From positions 2,108,001 to 2,172,000 of the forward strand of contig NZ_CP059676.1 in the NCBI RefSeq assembly GCF_014069875.1: a stretch of 64,000 bases of DNA, read 5' to 3'. How positions within the stretch are numbered: position 1 is the stretch's first letter; every line of letters starts with the position of its first letter. The DNA is from Flaviflexus equikiangi (GTDB lineage Bacteria > Actinomycetota > Actinomycetes > Actinomycetales > Actinomycetaceae). The position numbers and the translations under genes are program-made. Of this stretch, positions 10,101 to 19,368 are shown piece by piece. Under the pieces are notes generated by a model. That model was not told where the DNA came from. It did no database searches and worked only from the letters and a program-made list of their open reading frames with translations.

Positions 10101-10812
10101 TTGTCGGCCATCCTGACGGACTACTGCCGCTCCCAGGGATCTCTATCCACGTGGCGGTCGACGTGGTCCAGCCATACTCGTTGATCGACCCGACGGGCTG
10201 GATCCGGTATCGGCTGTTCGCACTGATGTCGTGGCGAGTGTCGTACGATTCCCCCTCGCGGATGAGAAATGGAACCGCGAAGACTCCGGGGGCTGGATTC
10301 TGGTCCATCGACGACGGATGGCAAGGATCGACCGTGCAGTCGGCCACGTTGGCAGTGCCCGTCGGCCAGGACGTTCGACCCGCGGGCCCACCGACGGTCA
10401 CGGTGGCTCCTCCCACCGGGTTGCCCACCGCATCGGTTACCTTCCAAGTCAAGTAGTTGCGTCCGGTGGGGAGAGCGAAGAGGCCCGCTTCCACATCTCC
10501 CGTCGATACTGATGCAGACGAATCCTCGGGACCTTCCGGCTCACTGAGGATGGCGGAACCCTCCGGCTCGCTGGAGATCTCGTCACTTGCGGGTTCGCTG
10601 ACCGGCCCTTCGGACTCTGCCCGCGAGAGCTCGTCTGATGTCGGATCGTCGACCGGCTGCTCACTTTCGGCCGGTTCGATGGTCTCATCGCTGACAACAA
10701 TCGTCGGATCGACATCAACGTTCTGCTGGGCTTGGGACGGCATGACGCCGGTCAGCAAGCTGAGGGCGAACACAAGTCCAAGAGCGACGTTTGAACGAGA
10801 CATCGTAAGCAT
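7111..10812 (-). CDS. Large pilus tip adhesin / LPLTG surface protein
   Basis: A secreted protein of about 1233 residues. A ribosome-binding GGGG precedes the ATG at 10812 by five bases; an alternative ATG is at 10803. After the signal peptide there is an acidic stretch with repeated SEPEG units, a large middle region with no recognised catalytic motif, DUF11-like domains (SVDKSSSPESGTTV and a second VSKDSLPADDS), a SpaA-like domain (FTIRKDGVSV) with LPAGTYWLLETRAP, and the sorting signal LPLTG with membrane helix and RRR tail. First gene of the pilus cluster, as is typical for tip adhesins such as Actinomyces FimQ/CafA. Ligand unknown. Only 60 bases separate it from the major pilin, so the five genes are probably one operon. 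Confidence 0.85.
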   Translation of the reverse strand: MLTMSRSNVALGLVFALSLLTGVMPSQAQQNVDVDPTIVVSDETIEPAESEQPVDDPTSDELSRAESEGPVSEPASDEISSEPEGSAILSEPEGPEDSSASVSTGDVEAGLFALPTGRNYLTWKVTDAVGNPVGGATVTVGGPAGRTSWPTGTANVADCTVDPCHPSSMDQNPAPGVFAVPFLIREGESYDTRHDISANSRYRIQPVGSINEYGWTTSTATWIEIPGSGSSPSGWPTNGPWVFTDLMVAPRSQTNICTAATNEYYTLRRNSSTSSSTAILKATHNAAETAINTTTTQVPNSSVTLSANQTGNALGVTPTGIFYFAGQDANGRNVTTYRFDPSVDAAPYPVFTMDMLSPTAGYVVAGDATIYQGREEFYYAYFSSSNENINGRSALRMHVYRYSAGNGYRTGEVAHVDVERPVNFTTSANAMNGDFAFDGANNLQFIMSDTNGGYTVSGSVEGVALQQIPGSHTLAEVPTIIGSANAGRLPNGQREAVNGVTYTQSGRAIIQQGALNSFADPTSMNILSSRTTLSGGGAFVDLASCAEPTTISVQKYVDGDRFQAGDQFVLNAARTAGGTTTPFTSATTTGNEQGLQKEQIGPFAMIFDGTFTASETIFQNEGSYQTTWACYVGGSQTSFINGNGRSLSFALSTTTSPQLVPGENINCIFTNKALTPNLSVDKSSSPESGTTVNPDGIVTYTLTFDNTSGTAAATVNHVDHLKDVLDDAVFVNGTDVVPAPVITASGTPPLTTSWDATSQQLAITGTVPVGEVRTISFPVRVKDNADNAAARENADQPLAGYWMRNYVTPAGENPPATCEDDSALCTQHPIPAWTVSKDSLPADDSLVHSGDTVHYRVTVSKLNGGAGNWALDDVVVTDDMTDVLKVGSWAPDAEIRSGALPIGIYLYDSDGNRQTACSGEADCVTDPVLQAGGGTAPYFDSTWTLTTSEFDMPANIVRAEVWYSVTVGDAPTIDGQWEPEEIQWGSTFLNAATADSTSQPPQQCETGVPDSFNSDECQVEHRIQNGFFTIRKDGVSVDGVEQGLSGHAFEIRDDSGGTMSAAVPAAMCTEQNWIDAGFTGTVPTVPWNVDPSDYPGSPTDCAYLYATDSPAQQGAWRSQNLPAGTYWLLETRAPADHQLLAEPVKFTVADADGEGRLTVYDREGNPAKTCGSGGVACVDGDGWLMIIQDPRMIALPLTGGLGINALLSGSALIIIITAVGVGLFIRRRNSVSS

Positions 10813-10960
10813 GCGTTCCCCACCCCATCGAGTTGCCGTCATTGGCTCCCTAACTGCTGCTGCGAGCTACGACCGGAGGACTTTCGACACGAGTCCACGT
10901 AGCGACATGGTGATCATCTAAGTGCACGATGGGGACCTTGGGCTGTGCAAGAGCCACATA

Positions 10961-10987
10961 TCACCCAAACGAGCGCAAATCTCACCC
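10961..10987. promoter_or_regulatory. Direct repeat upstream of pilus genes
   Basis: Two TCACCC hexamers (10961-10966 and 10982-10987) are 21 bases apart, two helical turns, within similar A/T-flanked sequence in the 190-base gap between the LuxR-type gene and the tip adhesin. On the minus strand, in which the pilus genes run, they read GGGTGA. They could be a binding site for the neighbouring LuxR regulator; this is inference from spacing alone. Confidence 0.25.
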
Positions 10988-11002
10988 CAGATATTTACGG
11001 GG

Positions 11003-12613
11003 CTAGAGCCAGCCTTCGCGCTCCGCCCTTAACACCGCGGCTTCCCTGCTCGACACGCCAAGCTTGCGATAAATGGCTTTGACATGGGTTTTCAGCGTGT
11101 TGGAAGAAACGAAGATCTCGTTCGCAATCTCTTTCTGCGATTTGTCCTGCGCCAACTTACGCAGAATCTCGAACTCGCGTCCCGTCAGCCGCGCGGAACC
11201 GTCAGGGAGGGAATTAACCACCCGGGGGCTTCTCCCGTCTCGCGCCGGCCAACCATCGATTGTGGAAGCCGCGAAATCCAGCACGTCATCAGGGAAGGCA
11301 TCGAGATCCTCGGATTCCAGCCCTCCCGATAGAGCCAGCAGCAAGGCTTCGCGGGCTTCTTCGAACTTCTCGAGCCGGAGATAGGCTGCACTCATTCCTG
11401 CTATCCGCCACACATCGATCTTCCACATGCGGATTCCGTCTCGGGAACCAATCCGCTTAGCAACTTTGAGGGCGTGATGGTGCCGCCCGGCAGCAAGCTC
11501 GATGTCTAAGAGGGCAACCTCCGTTGCTACATACGCAGGATCGGCTCCTTTGAGCAGATGTCGCGCAGCATCGAGATCGCCTTTGGCGATACTGACATTG
11601 ACACGCGCAACAGGAAACACGCTTCCCGCCACGCCCTCTCCCGGGATCTTGGCGAGCGGTGTCCTCTCGAGGCTCGCCAGCCGATCTAGCAACTCCCGAT
11701 AGCGGCCTGCCCGGCACAGCGTGCGCCGCAACGCAATGACGTAGAACGGCCACATCTCACCAAGCGAATGCAGTGGAATCGAGTCGAGTCTCTTGATCGC
11801 AGCTTCGCTATCGGCCACCTCGGTGAAGGCGAGTGCGAGCTCAATCGTCGCGTCAATGCCGGGTTCGACCCACGAGTGAAGGCGCGGTATGGTATCAACT
11901 TTCGTGAGTGCTCTCTGGACGTCGGACGGCCTGCCGAAGGCGCCGTGAAGAAGCGCTTCCTTCGCGTATGCATCGCGCGTCAGAAACGCCAGGCTGGGCA
12001 CCATGGGCTGCATCTGGGCACGGACGAAGCAGTCAAGAGCACGCCGGGGCTCCCCTGCCAATAATGCAGTGATGCCGAGCTGGACAGGCAGCAGGACTGC
12101 CATTCCACTGCTGTCGGAGAAGAGCGGCGTCATGGAGCCCATGCGATTGTCGATCACATCGAGCTGCAGCATGAGTTCGGGGGTCAAATGTGCGCGTCCC
12201 GCTAGTCTCAGTTTCATGATCGCGCCGACAAGTCTCATGAACTCGGCTGAGAAGGGAGGGTCAGGAGACCCAGAGTCGGGAGCGCAGCCTTTAGTTTTGT
12301 CGTTGTCAGCGCTGAAGATCGACAGCATTCCGCGCGCGAGGCCGCGCTCGTCGACACCTCCGTCAACAATGCTCGTGAGCATGGCGTGAAAGATGCTGGG
12401 TTCCAGGCCGAAATGCGCGGCAAGAAGGTGATCCTCAATAGTCCGCGCAAGCACCGGAAGGTTACGTTCCTCGTATAGCCTCTCAAGTTGGCGCACGATA
12501 ATTGAAAGCGTCGCTTCAGAATTCTCGCTGCGAACCGAGCTCGCCCTCCCTGACGTCTGCAGAGCTTCGCCCGGTGCACTGACCACTTTAAGTTCGCCAG
12601 AAGTATTAACCAT
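11003..12613 (-). CDS. LuxR-type transcriptional regulator with long helical sensor region
   Basis: A 536-residue protein. The last 65 residues form a LuxR/GerE helix-turn-helix: LTGREFEILRKLAQDKSQ, then KEIANEIFVSSNTLKTHVKA and a final YRKLGVSSREAAV. The first 460 residues are rich in helical hairpin patterns resembling tetratricopeptide repeats, as in MalT/LAL regulators, but no Walker A motif is present, so there is no STAND ATPase module. ATG at 12613 is preceded by GAGGG. It lies upstream of and co-oriented with the pilus genes, with a 190-base gap, so pilus control is likely but not shown. An AT-rich region of 12614-12850 would hold its promoter. Confidence 0.85.
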   Translation of the reverse strand: MVNTSGELKVVSAPGEALQTSGRASSVRSENSEATLSIIVRQLERLYEERNLPVLARTIEDHLLAAHFGLEPSIFHAMLTSIVDGGVDERGLARGMLSIFSADNDKTKGCAPDSGSPDPPFSAEFMRLVGAIMKLRLAGRAHLTPELMLQLDVIDNRMGSMTPLFSDSSGMAVLLPVQLGITALLAGEPRRALDCFVRAQMQPMVPSLAFLTRDAYAKEALLHGAFGRPSDVQRALTKVDTIPRLHSWVEPGIDATIELALAFTEVADSEAAIKRLDSIPLHSLGEMWPFYVIALRRTLCRAGRYRELLDRLASLERTPLAKIPGEGVAGSVFPVARVNVSIAKGDLDAARHLLKGADPAYVATEVALLDIELAAGRHHHALKVAKRIGSRDGIRMWKIDVWRIAGMSAAYLRLEKFEEAREALLLALSGGLESEDLDAFPDDVLDFAASTIDGWPARDGRSPRVVNSLPDGSARLTGREFEILRKLAQDKSQKEIANEIFVSSNTLKTHVKAIYRKLGVSSREAAVLRAEREGWL

Positions 12614-13250
12614 GAATTAGCCCTCACGTTCACTTCCGAACCCCATCTGGAAACGCGCCGAGAACATCAAGCAACGCCTTGGAGTATCGAAACTCCTACA
12701 AGATGCATGACGATCCATATTCATCGATAGACTGTCATCATCCCTGTAGCGGATACTATCGCCCATCTAAGCAATTTACACACTGAATGTCAGCAAATGG
12801 GCAATGATGGTCGAATATTATATGCAGTAACGTCCCCATCTAGGGCTAAGGTCCTTTGGTTGCGAAGGGCGCGTGTCAGCCGAAGGTTGCTTCGCCACCA
12901 ATGGCCATGCGCCGAATCGGAGGTCGAGAAAGACGTCGCTGGCGTTCTCTTCCGATCTACTTCAGGCCATAGCGTCCAGCAAGCGATGGTCCCTGCTGCG
13001 CCAGAGTGCCGTTCGCCGAGAGTTCCATCCACGAACTCAACTCGCTGCTCGGCCTCGCATTCGCTTCAGTCGATCCGCAACGCCTGTGGGTCAACCCGGA
13101 TTGTGGGCTGAAGACTCGCGGCTATCGACGATCGCCTCGATCCGCAATCTCGTGACCGCCGCGAAAACCCTTCGAGAGTCGATCTCCGCGCGGTAGGCAT
13201 CCTGGATAGCAGTACCGCCCCCGCGCGGGGGGCGATACTGGGGATCTCCC
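12614..13250. other. Intergenic region without a supported gene
   Basis: 637 bases between the LuxR-type gene and clpB. The part next to the regulator (about 12660-12850) is clearly richer in A/T than the neighbourhood and probably holds its promoter. Short open frames in 12790-13196 have no ribosome-binding site and read like shadow sequence. The clpB terminator is at the other end. Confidence 0.5.
13217..13235 (-). terminator. clpB terminator hairpin
   Basis: A short G/C-only stem with loop GCGC lies 16 bases after the clpB stop on the minus strand. It is very stable but lacks a T run. Confidence 0.55.
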
Positions 13251-15860
13251 TTAGTGGGTCTCGACTGTCAGCGTCATGCCGCGGCTGCCGACCTCGGTCG
13301 GCGCATCAACCGTGACGGTGTCTCCATCGGTGACGGCCCCGGCAAGGATGAGCTTGGCAAGCTCGTCTCCGATCTCGCGCTGGATCAGCCTGCGGAGCGG
13401 ACGCGCCCCGTAGGCCGGGTCGTACCCTTCGACAGCCAGGTAGTCTCGCGCCGCTGGGGTGACGTTGAGCGAGATCCTCCTGCTCTCCAGGCGCTGGGCG
13501 AGGTGGCCGACCTGGAGTTCGACGATGGCGGCGATGTCTCTCATGCCGAGTGGGTCGAAGTGGACGATGTCGTCGAGCCGGTTGAGGAACTCGGGTTTGA
13601 AGGCGGCCTGGACTGTCCGGTCGACATTCGCCTTCTTCTCCTCGTCGCTCAGGAGGGGATCCGCGAGGAACTGGGATCCGAGGTTCGAGGTGAGAATGAG
13701 GATGACGTTGCGGAAGTCCACTGTCCTCCCCTGGCCGTCCGTCAGTCGCCCGTCGTCGAGGACCTGGAGAAGAATATCGAACACTTCGGGGTGCGCTTTC
13801 TCCACCTCGTCGAGAAGGACAACAGCGTAGGGCCGGCGCCGGACGGCCTCCGTGAGCTGACCGCCCTCTTCGTAGCCCACGTACCCGGGAGGGGCACCGA
13901 CAAGACGGGCAACGGAATGCTTCTCCGAATACTCGGACATGTCGATGCGGACCATGGCCCGCTCATCATCGAAGAGGAAGTCCGCCAGCGACTTGGCGAG
14001 CTCCGTCTTGCCCACACCGGTGGGGCCGAGGAAGAGGAAGGAGCCGGTGGGCCGATTTGGATCTGCCACTCCTGCTCGGGTGCGCCGGACAGCATCGGAC
14101 ACGGAGGCCACCGCCGACTTCTGGCCGATCAGACGCTGGCCGATCACATCCTCCATGTGCAGCAGCTTCTCCGTCTCGGTTGCCAGGAGCCTGCCGACAG
14201 GAATCCCCGTCCAGGCCGCGACAACCTGGGCGATCTCATCGGCATCCACCTGCTCCGCGATCATCGGATCAACGCCGTCGAACGGGCTGTCTTCCGCTTC
14301 CCCCTCGGCGATCTTCCGCTCCACCTCAGGGATCTCCCCGTTCTGGATGCGCCCAGCATCCTCATACCGTCCGTCGCGGATGGCACGCTCCAGCTCGGTC
14401 CGCAGCTCGTCGAGCTTCACCTTGAGGTCGCCGACACGGTTGCGTCCCGCCTTCTCGTTCTCCCACCTGGCGTTGAGAGCGGCAAGCTCCTCCGACTTGT
14501 CGGCGAGTTCGCCGCGAATCTTCTCGAGGCGTTCCGCGCCAGCATCGTCGTTGTCGTCCCCGAGAGTATCCACAAGGTAGGACTCCTCCATGGTCAGCCT
14601 GTCCACCTGCCGCTGGAGAGTGTCGATCTCCTCCGGCGATGAGTCCAGCTCCATGCGCAGGCGCGAGGCCGCCTCGTCGACAAGGTCGATGGCCTTGTCC
14701 GGCAGCTGCCTGCCGGAAATGTAGCGGTCTGAGAGTTCAGCCGCCGCGACGAGCGCACCATCGGAGATGGTGACCTTGTGGTGCGCTTCGTATTTGGGTG
14801 CAATGCCGCGCAGGATCGCGACCGTATCCTCGACGGAGGGCTCTCCGACGAAGATCTGCTGGAAGCGCCGTTCGAGGGCAGGATCCTTTTCGATGTTCTC
14901 CCGATATTCGTCGAGAGTCGTTGCGCCGACGAGCCGGAGTTCGCCGCGGGCGAGCATGGGCTTGAGCATGTTCCCCGCATCCATCGCACCGTCCGAGCCT
15001 CGTCCGGCACCGACAACGGTGTGGAGCTCGTCGATGAAGGTGACGATCTCTCCGTCGGATTCCTTGATCTCGTGGAGGACGGCCTTGAGGCGCTCCTCGA
15101 ACTCGCCCCGATATTTCGCTCCTGCCACCATCGCCGAGATGTCGAGCGAGATGAGGCGCTTGCCGCGGAGGGACTCGGGAACGTCCCCGTCGACGATGCG
15201 CTGGGCGAGACCCTCCACGACGGCGGTCTTGCCGACGCCAGGTTCACCGATGAGAACGGGGTTGTTCTTCGTCCGACGTGACAGCACCTGGACGACGCGA
15301 CGGATCTCGGCATCGCGGCCGATCACCGGGTCGAGCTTGCCATCGCGGGCGATCTGGGTCAGATCTTGACCGTACTTCTCGAGGGCTTCGAAGGTTCCCT
15401 CTGGGTCTGGGTTATCGACCTTGCGGTTCCCGCGGACCTGTCCGAGAACTCCCTGCAGCTGGTCGCGGGATGCTCCCGCCGAGCGCAGAATATCGCCGGC
15501 GCTGGATTGGGATGCGGAGAGGCCCATGAGCAGGTGCTCGGTTGAGACGTAGGCGTCTCCCATCGCCGTCGCTTCCTTCCCCGCATCCGACAGCACGAGG
15601 CTGAGCGGACGTGACGGGGACGGCTGAGCCACGGACGCCCCCTGGGCGCCCGGCAGGGCCGTCAGTGCGGCCTGGGCGCGCCCGCTGAGGGCGGCCCGGT
15701 CGACGCCGATGGCGTTGAGCATGGCCACGGCGACGCCATCGCCCTGGCCGAGCAGTGCGGCGAGCAGATGGATGGGTTCGAGCTGGGGATTCCCCGCCCG
15801 CACCGCCATCTCCAGCGCCGCAGAAATAGCTTCCTGTGACTTCGTTGTGAACTTATCCAT
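13251..15860 (-). CDS. clpB: ATP-dependent disaggregase ClpB
   Basis: An 869-residue Hsp100 chaperone, full length for the family. It starts at ATG 15860 ([11 protein letters not shown]), with GAGG a few bases upstream. Order: N domain with two Clp repeats (1-150), nucleotide-binding domain 1 with Walker A GEPGVGKT and Walker B FIDELHTV, a coiled-coil middle domain (about 410-530, with the typical long E/K/R heptads), and nucleotide-binding domain 2 with GPTGVGKT and LLDEVEKAH. It lacks the IGF/IGL ClpP loop of ClpA/C. It forms a hexamer and, with DnaK, GrpE and DnaJ, dissolves protein aggregates. A perfect HAIR operator at 15908-15928 puts it under HspR, whose gene is in this window. Confidence 0.97.
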   Translation of the reverse strand: MDKFTTKSQEAISAALEMAVRAGNPQLEPIHLLAALLGQGDGVAVAMLNAIGVDRAALSGRAQAALTALPGAQGASVAQPSPSRPLSLVLSDAGKEATAMGDAYVSTEHLLMGLSASQSSAGDILRSAGASRDQLQGVLGQVRGNRKVDNPDPEGTFEALEKYGQDLTQIARDGKLDPVIGRDAEIRRVVQVLSRRTKNNPVLIGEPGVGKTAVVEGLAQRIVDGDVPESLRGKRLISLDISAMVAGAKYRGEFEERLKAVLHEIKESDGEIVTFIDELHTVVGAGRGSDGAMDAGNMLKPMLARGELRLVGATTLDEYRENIEKDPALERRFQQIFVGEPSVEDTVAILRGIAPKYEAHHKVTISDGALVAAAELSDRYISGRQLPDKAIDLVDEAASRLRMELDSSPEEIDTLQRQVDRLTMEESYLVDTLGDDNDDAGAERLEKIRGELADKSEELAALNARWENEKAGRNRVGDLKVKLDELRTELERAIRDGRYEDAGRIQNGEIPEVERKIAEGEAEDSPFDGVDPMIAEQVDADEIAQVVAAWTGIPVGRLLATETEKLLHMEDVIGQRLIGQKSAVASVSDAVRRTRAGVADPNRPTGSFLFLGPTGVGKTELAKSLADFLFDDERAMVRIDMSEYSEKHSVARLVGAPPGYVGYEEGGQLTEAVRRRPYAVVLLDEVEKAHPEVFDILLQVLDDGRLTDGQGRTVDFRNVILILTSNLGSQFLADPLLSDEEKKANVDRTVQAAFKPEFLNRLDDIVHFDPLGMRDIAAIVELQVGHLAQRLESRRISLNVTPAARDYLAVEGYDPAYGARPLRRLIQREIGDELAKLILAGAVTDGDTVTVDAPTEVGSRGMTLTVETH

Positions 15861-15907
15861 GACACTCCTCAATGTCGTTCTGATCTACACAATAGAACGC
15901 AAATAAA

Positions 15908-15928
15908 CTTGAGTCTAGTCCACTCAAG
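15908..15928. promoter_or_regulatory. HAIR element (HspR operator) upstream of clpB
   Basis: CTTGAGT-N7-ACTCAAG, a perfect match to the HspR-associated inverted repeat described in Streptomyces and Mycobacterium. It lies 48 bases before the clpB start codon. On the minus strand it overlaps TTGAGT, a plausible -35, with TATTTG 16 bases on. A further inverted repeat, CGTTCT-N12-AGAACG (15876-15899), lies in the leader. Confidence 0.93.
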
Positions 15929-16068
15929 AAATGAGTGTGTCACAGATCTCGACTGACAGCCCGTAGCTCCCCCTGAACCGGCCTGATCCCCGGACCCTGG
16001 ACCCTGGGCCGCAATGATTCAGGGCCGATCGGGACAGCGTCCGCACCAGACAGGACCGGGCCGCCGCT

Positions 16069-17508
16069 CTAGCCCGCGCTCGCCATAGGCTCCCGGATGC
16101 TTGGCCACGGGTCCGCCTTCTCGACATCGGATGCGAGCGAGAGCAGCAGCGCGTCGCCGCCGGGCTTGACCGCTCCGAGCATTGCCCCGAACGGAAGCTC
16201 GACACCATCGACGACGGCACGGTGGACGGGGAGGCTGATCGAGGCGTTTCCGGTCAGATTCCATGTACTGGCCCACGGGGTGAAACGCTTCTGCGCCTCG
16301 AAGTCCTCTCCACCATCCGGGAGCTTGAGCTCTCCGGGGAAGGCAGGGGGCCCGGAGAGAGTGGGGCTGAGGATGACGTCAACGTCCGCCCATCCGAGCG
16401 CCGCCTTCCGCGTGAGAGCCTGCACGGCGTTGACGGCGGATCCGAGATCCGTCGCAGACAATCTCTTCCCCTGCTCTCGCAGCCACCTGGTGAGTTCCGT
16501 GACGTTCCCTTCATCCTCAGCCGTCAGCGGGATCGCGGCGGCAGCCGACGTCCACAGCGGCATGAAAGCCTCCCAATCGCGGGGAGTGAAGGGCCGGTGA
16601 ACCGTACGTACCGAATGTCCGAGAGACTCGAGCGTTCCCGCGAGGCGCAGGGCGGCCTCTTCGGCCTCTGGATGAAGGTCGACATCGCCCACGTTGAGCG
16701 GATCGAGCAGCAGGCCGACCTTCAGCAGCCCCGTGCTCTGCCTGCTTGCCGCGAGATAGCTTCCTGCCCGCTCGAGGACAGCATCCCGGGGCGGATGGTA
16801 GGTCTCCCCGGGCCAGGGATGTGCGAGAACATCGAGGAGCGCAGCCGAATCCTCGACGGTGCGGGTGATCACCCCGTGGGTTGTCAGCCCGGAACCGCTC
16901 ACCCCGCGGGGCCCGGGAGAGACGACGCCCCGCGATGCTTTGAAGCCCACCGTGCCACAGCAGGCGGAGGGGATGCGGAGGGAACCCCCACCATCTGAGC
17001 CGTGTGCGGCGGGAACGATACCGGCGGCGACGGCGGCCGCCGCTCCGCCGGAGGAGCCCCCAGCCGTTCGTCGAACATCCCACGGCGTGCGGGCGGGCGG
17101 GCCGATCTCCGGTTCCGTATAGGCCGGGAAGCTGAACTCAGGGGCTGTCGTCTTTCCCACCATGACGCTGCCGGCTTCGGCCAGGAGCGTCACCACGCCC
17201 TCGTCCTCCTCGGCAACGTTGCCGACGAGGATCGCGGCGCCCTGTTCCCAGGGCTCGCCGGCCACGGCTGTTGCGTCCTTGATCGGGAGCGGCACACCAT
17301 CGAACGGGAGTGGGGCACCCTCCTCGACGCGCTGGTCGGCCGCCCTTGCCTCCCTATCCGCACGATCGGCTGTGACGTGGGCGAACGCTCCCACCTCGGG
17401 GCAGGCATCGATCCGGCTGCGGGTGTGGGCGAGGACCTCTGCCGCACTGACCTCCCCGGAGGCGATCGCGCGGGCAAGGTCGAGTGCGCTCAGTTCGTGA
17501 ATGATCAT
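16069..17508 (-). CDS. Amidase (amidase signature family)
   Basis: A 479-residue enzyme. I set the start at ATG 17508 (MIIHELSALDLARAIASG), the usual N-terminal pattern of the family; the frame extends upstream across the divergent promoter, which is an artefact. The Ser-cisSer-Lys triad is seen: Lys in PLPIKDATAV, cis-Ser and the glycine-rich signature in TAGGSSGGAAAAVAAG, and Ser in HGSDGGGSLRIPS. Enzymes of this family hydrolyse amides such as aryl or short-chain acyl amides, and the same fold is in GatA. Lack of gatB/gatC neighbours argues against a role in tRNA amidation. Substrate unknown. Confidence 0.9.
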   Translation of the reverse strand: MIIHELSALDLARAIASGEVSAAEVLAHTRSRIDACPEVGAFAHVTADRADREARAADQRVEEGAPLPFDGVPLPIKDATAVAGEPWEQGAAILVGNVAEEDEGVVTLLAEAGSVMVGKTTAPEFSFPAYTEPEIGPPARTPWDVRRTAGGSSGGAAAAVAAGIVPAAHGSDGGGSLRIPSACCGTVGFKASRGVVSPGPRGVSGSGLTTHGVITRTVEDSAALLDVLAHPWPGETYHPPRDAVLERAGSYLAASRQSTGLLKVGLLLDPLNVGDVDLHPEAEEAALRLAGTLESLGHSVRTVHRPFTPRDWEAFMPLWTSAAAAIPLTAEDEGNVTELTRWLREQGKRLSATDLGSAVNAVQALTRKAALGWADVDVILSPTLSGPPAFPGELKLPDGGEDFEAQKRFTPWASTWNLTGNASISLPVHRAVVDGVELPFGAMLGAVKPGGDALLLSLASDVEKADPWPSIREPMASAG

Positions 17509-17668
17509 GCCACCATCTTTCCATGCAGGGTAGGTCACACGACCATCTCTCCCGATCGAGACTGAAGTCCCAGCAAAACGTCGCCGCCATATTGTGGCGT
17601 GTCGCGACTGACACCCTTTTCCACCAGCAAATCTGGAGAAAATAGACATACTGCAATATGTTGGAGGA

Positions 17669-18757
17669 ATGAATGGAAGCGTCGCCCTTGGAATCCCGTC
17701 CGTGCGCTCGGACGAGCCGGATGTATCGGGTCGGCCGAACACACCCCTGCTCGGTGACCGCTATGGTCGGGTTGGGCGGGACCTGAGGGTCTCGCTGACC
17801 GATAAGTGCAATCTGCGGTGCCAGTACTGCATGCCCGAGGAAGGTATTGACCCGCTTCCGAACGATCGCCTTCTCACGGACGATGAGATCGTCCGCCTCA
17901 TCGCCATCGCTCTCGACAAGCTCGGTATCGAGGAGATCCGCTTCACCGGCGGTGAGCCGCTGCTCCGCAAGGGTCTGGAGAGCATTGTCGGGCAGGCCGC
18001 CGCGATGACGAACCATCTCGGGCTCAAGCCGGAGCTGTCGCTGACCACGAATGCTCTCGGGCTTTCGAGGAGGGCCGCCCGCCTCAAGGAAGCCGGCCTT
18101 GATCGTGTCAATATCTCGATCGACTCTGTAGACCGCGACATCTATGCGAAACTCACGCGGCGAGACCGCCTTCATGACGCGGTCGAGGGGGCACGTGTCG
18201 CCCAGGAGGTTGGGCTCACCCCCGTCAAGGTCAACGCCGTCCTCATGCCAGGGGTGAATGACGATCAGGCTTCCCCTCTCCTCGCGTTCTGCCTCGATCA
18301 CGGCTATCAGCTACGTTTCATCGAATACATGCCGCTCGGACCGCGCGGGTCCTGGAAGCGCGGCGACATGATCACGGCTGGCGACATTCTCGAGATGCTG
18401 GAGAAGGATTTCACCCTGACCCCGCTGGGAGACACCGTGCGCGGCACGTCCCCCGCCGAGCTGTGGCGGGCCGAAAGCCCCCACCACCCCGCGGGCAATG
18501 TGGGCATCATTGCCTCTGTCACGAGACCGTTCTGCGGGAACTGCGACAGGACGCGCCTCACGGCAGACGGTAAGATTCGCAACTGCCTTTTCGGTGATTC
18601 AGAGGTCGACCTCATGGGCCTCATGAGATCCGGGGCGAGCGATGATGAGATCGCGGACCGCTGGCGCGGCGCGATGTGGATCAAGAAGGCCGGACACGGC
18701 ATCGACGACGAGGGCTTCCTGCAACCGGACCGCCCCATGAGTGCAATAGGTGGATAG
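17669..18757 (+). CDS. moaA: GTP 3',8-cyclase MoaA
   Basis: A 362-residue radical SAM enzyme that starts molybdopterin synthesis from GTP. N-terminal cluster motif CNLRCQYC (binds SAM and [4Fe-4S]), FTGGEPLL, and the C-terminal cluster cysteines FCGNCDRTRLT and IRNC, plus the C-terminal GG tail that is needed for catalysis. Only MoaA, not MoaC, has this set. GGAGGA lies just before ATG 17669 with almost no spacer, so the first codon could be a little further on (GTG 17702). It is divergent from the amidase and followed without a gap by moaD. Confidence 0.96.
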   Translation: MNGSVALGIPSVRSDEPDVSGRPNTPLLGDRYGRVGRDLRVSLTDKCNLRCQYCMPEEGIDPLPNDRLLTDDEIVRLIAIALDKLGIEEIRFTGGEPLLRKGLESIVGQAAAMTNHLGLKPELSLTTNALGLSRRAARLKEAGLDRVNISIDSVDRDIYAKLTRRDRLHDAVEGARVAQEVGLTPVKVNAVLMPGVNDDQASPLLAFCLDHGYQLRFIEYMPLGPRGSWKRGDMITAGDILEMLEKDFTLTPLGDTVRGTSPAELWRAESPHHPAGNVGIIASVTRPFCGNCDRTRLTADGKIRNCLFGDSEVDLMGLMRSGASDDEIADRWRGAMWIKKAGHGIDDEGFLQPDRPMSAIGG

Positions 18758-19003
18758 ATGGTCGAGATACGTTACTTCGCTTCCGTTGCTGAGGCTGCGG
18801 GAACACCCAGAGAGAAGGTTGCCCTCCCGGAGGGCATGACCGCGGGTGAGCTCCGCTCACACCTGGCGCAGTCGAGGCCCGGGGAGTTCTCTCGCCTCGT
18901 CGGCATCTCAGCTCTCCTCGTCAACGGCGTCAGTGCCGATGACGTGTCGGTCCTGCCCTCGGCCGCCACAGTCGACGTCCTCCCGCCGTTCGCAGGCGGA
19001 TGA
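18758..19003 (+). CDS. moaD: Molybdopterin synthase small subunit MoaD
   Basis: An 81-residue ubiquitin-like protein that ends in the obligatory Gly-Gly (PFAGG). The C-terminal glycine is adenylated by the MoeB/MoeZ-type enzyme and thiocarboxylated, then delivers sulfur to precursor Z together with MoaE. It begins right at the moaA stop (18755-18757). MoeZ and MoaE partners are encoded at 32265 and 31130. Confidence 0.93.
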   Translation: MVEIRYFASVAEAAGTPREKVALPEGMTAGELRSHLAQSRPGEFSRLVGISALLVNGVSADDVSVLPSAATVDVLPPFAGG

Positions 19004-19010
19004 TCCGTTA

Positions 19011-19053
19011 ACAGCGAAGGGGGACGATCTGTGATCGTCCCCCTTTGCTGTTT
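19011..19053 (+). terminator. Rho-independent terminator after moaD
   Basis: A long stem with a TGT loop, about 18 pairs with one G-T wobble, ending in TTT. It separates moaAD from the reductase genes. Confidence 0.85.
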
Positions 19054-19368
19054 CCGCCACCGCAGCCGGCGTGCCGGGATTCCTGGGGCCGCGTTGAGCT
19101 TTTGTGGATATCGGCTGGTCGGAAGCATCGTCGTTGCGCCCGCACCTCTGCTCCTCCCCATTTCGGCAAGTCTCACCTGCTCTAAAGACGTCCAGGTTCA
19201 CCGTACTCGTCGAGGGCCAGGGGGGCGCCCTGCGCTGACCTGGAGGATCGCCGTCAGCGGCTGGATCCGGGTCAGTCCGACGGCTCTCCCACCCGGGACG
19301 TTCTTCCCACCCTGAGCTTCTTGCCTCTCGGATCCTTGATGGGAGTCACACGTCAAAGGAGCCACATC
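19054..19368 (+). other. Leader/promoter region of first dmsA
   Basis: 315 bases between the moaD terminator and the first DmsA-type gene. No reading frame is supported. It must hold the promoter of the reductase; I saw no clear FNR or NarL-type site. AAGGAG lies just before the start codon. Confidence 0.4.

Noticed and set aside
12797-13196. Short open frames between the LuxR gene and clpB
   Set aside because: No ribosome sites, no recognisable protein pattern, overlapping on both strands.
13254-14642. Long open frame antisense to clpB (462 codons)
   Set aside because: It mirrors the GC-rich third positions of clpB, has no ribosome-binding site or recognisable domain, and clpB itself is certain.
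17509-17668. Moco riboswitch before moaA
   Set aside because: The 160-base leader shows no arrangement of stems that I could match to the Moco motif.
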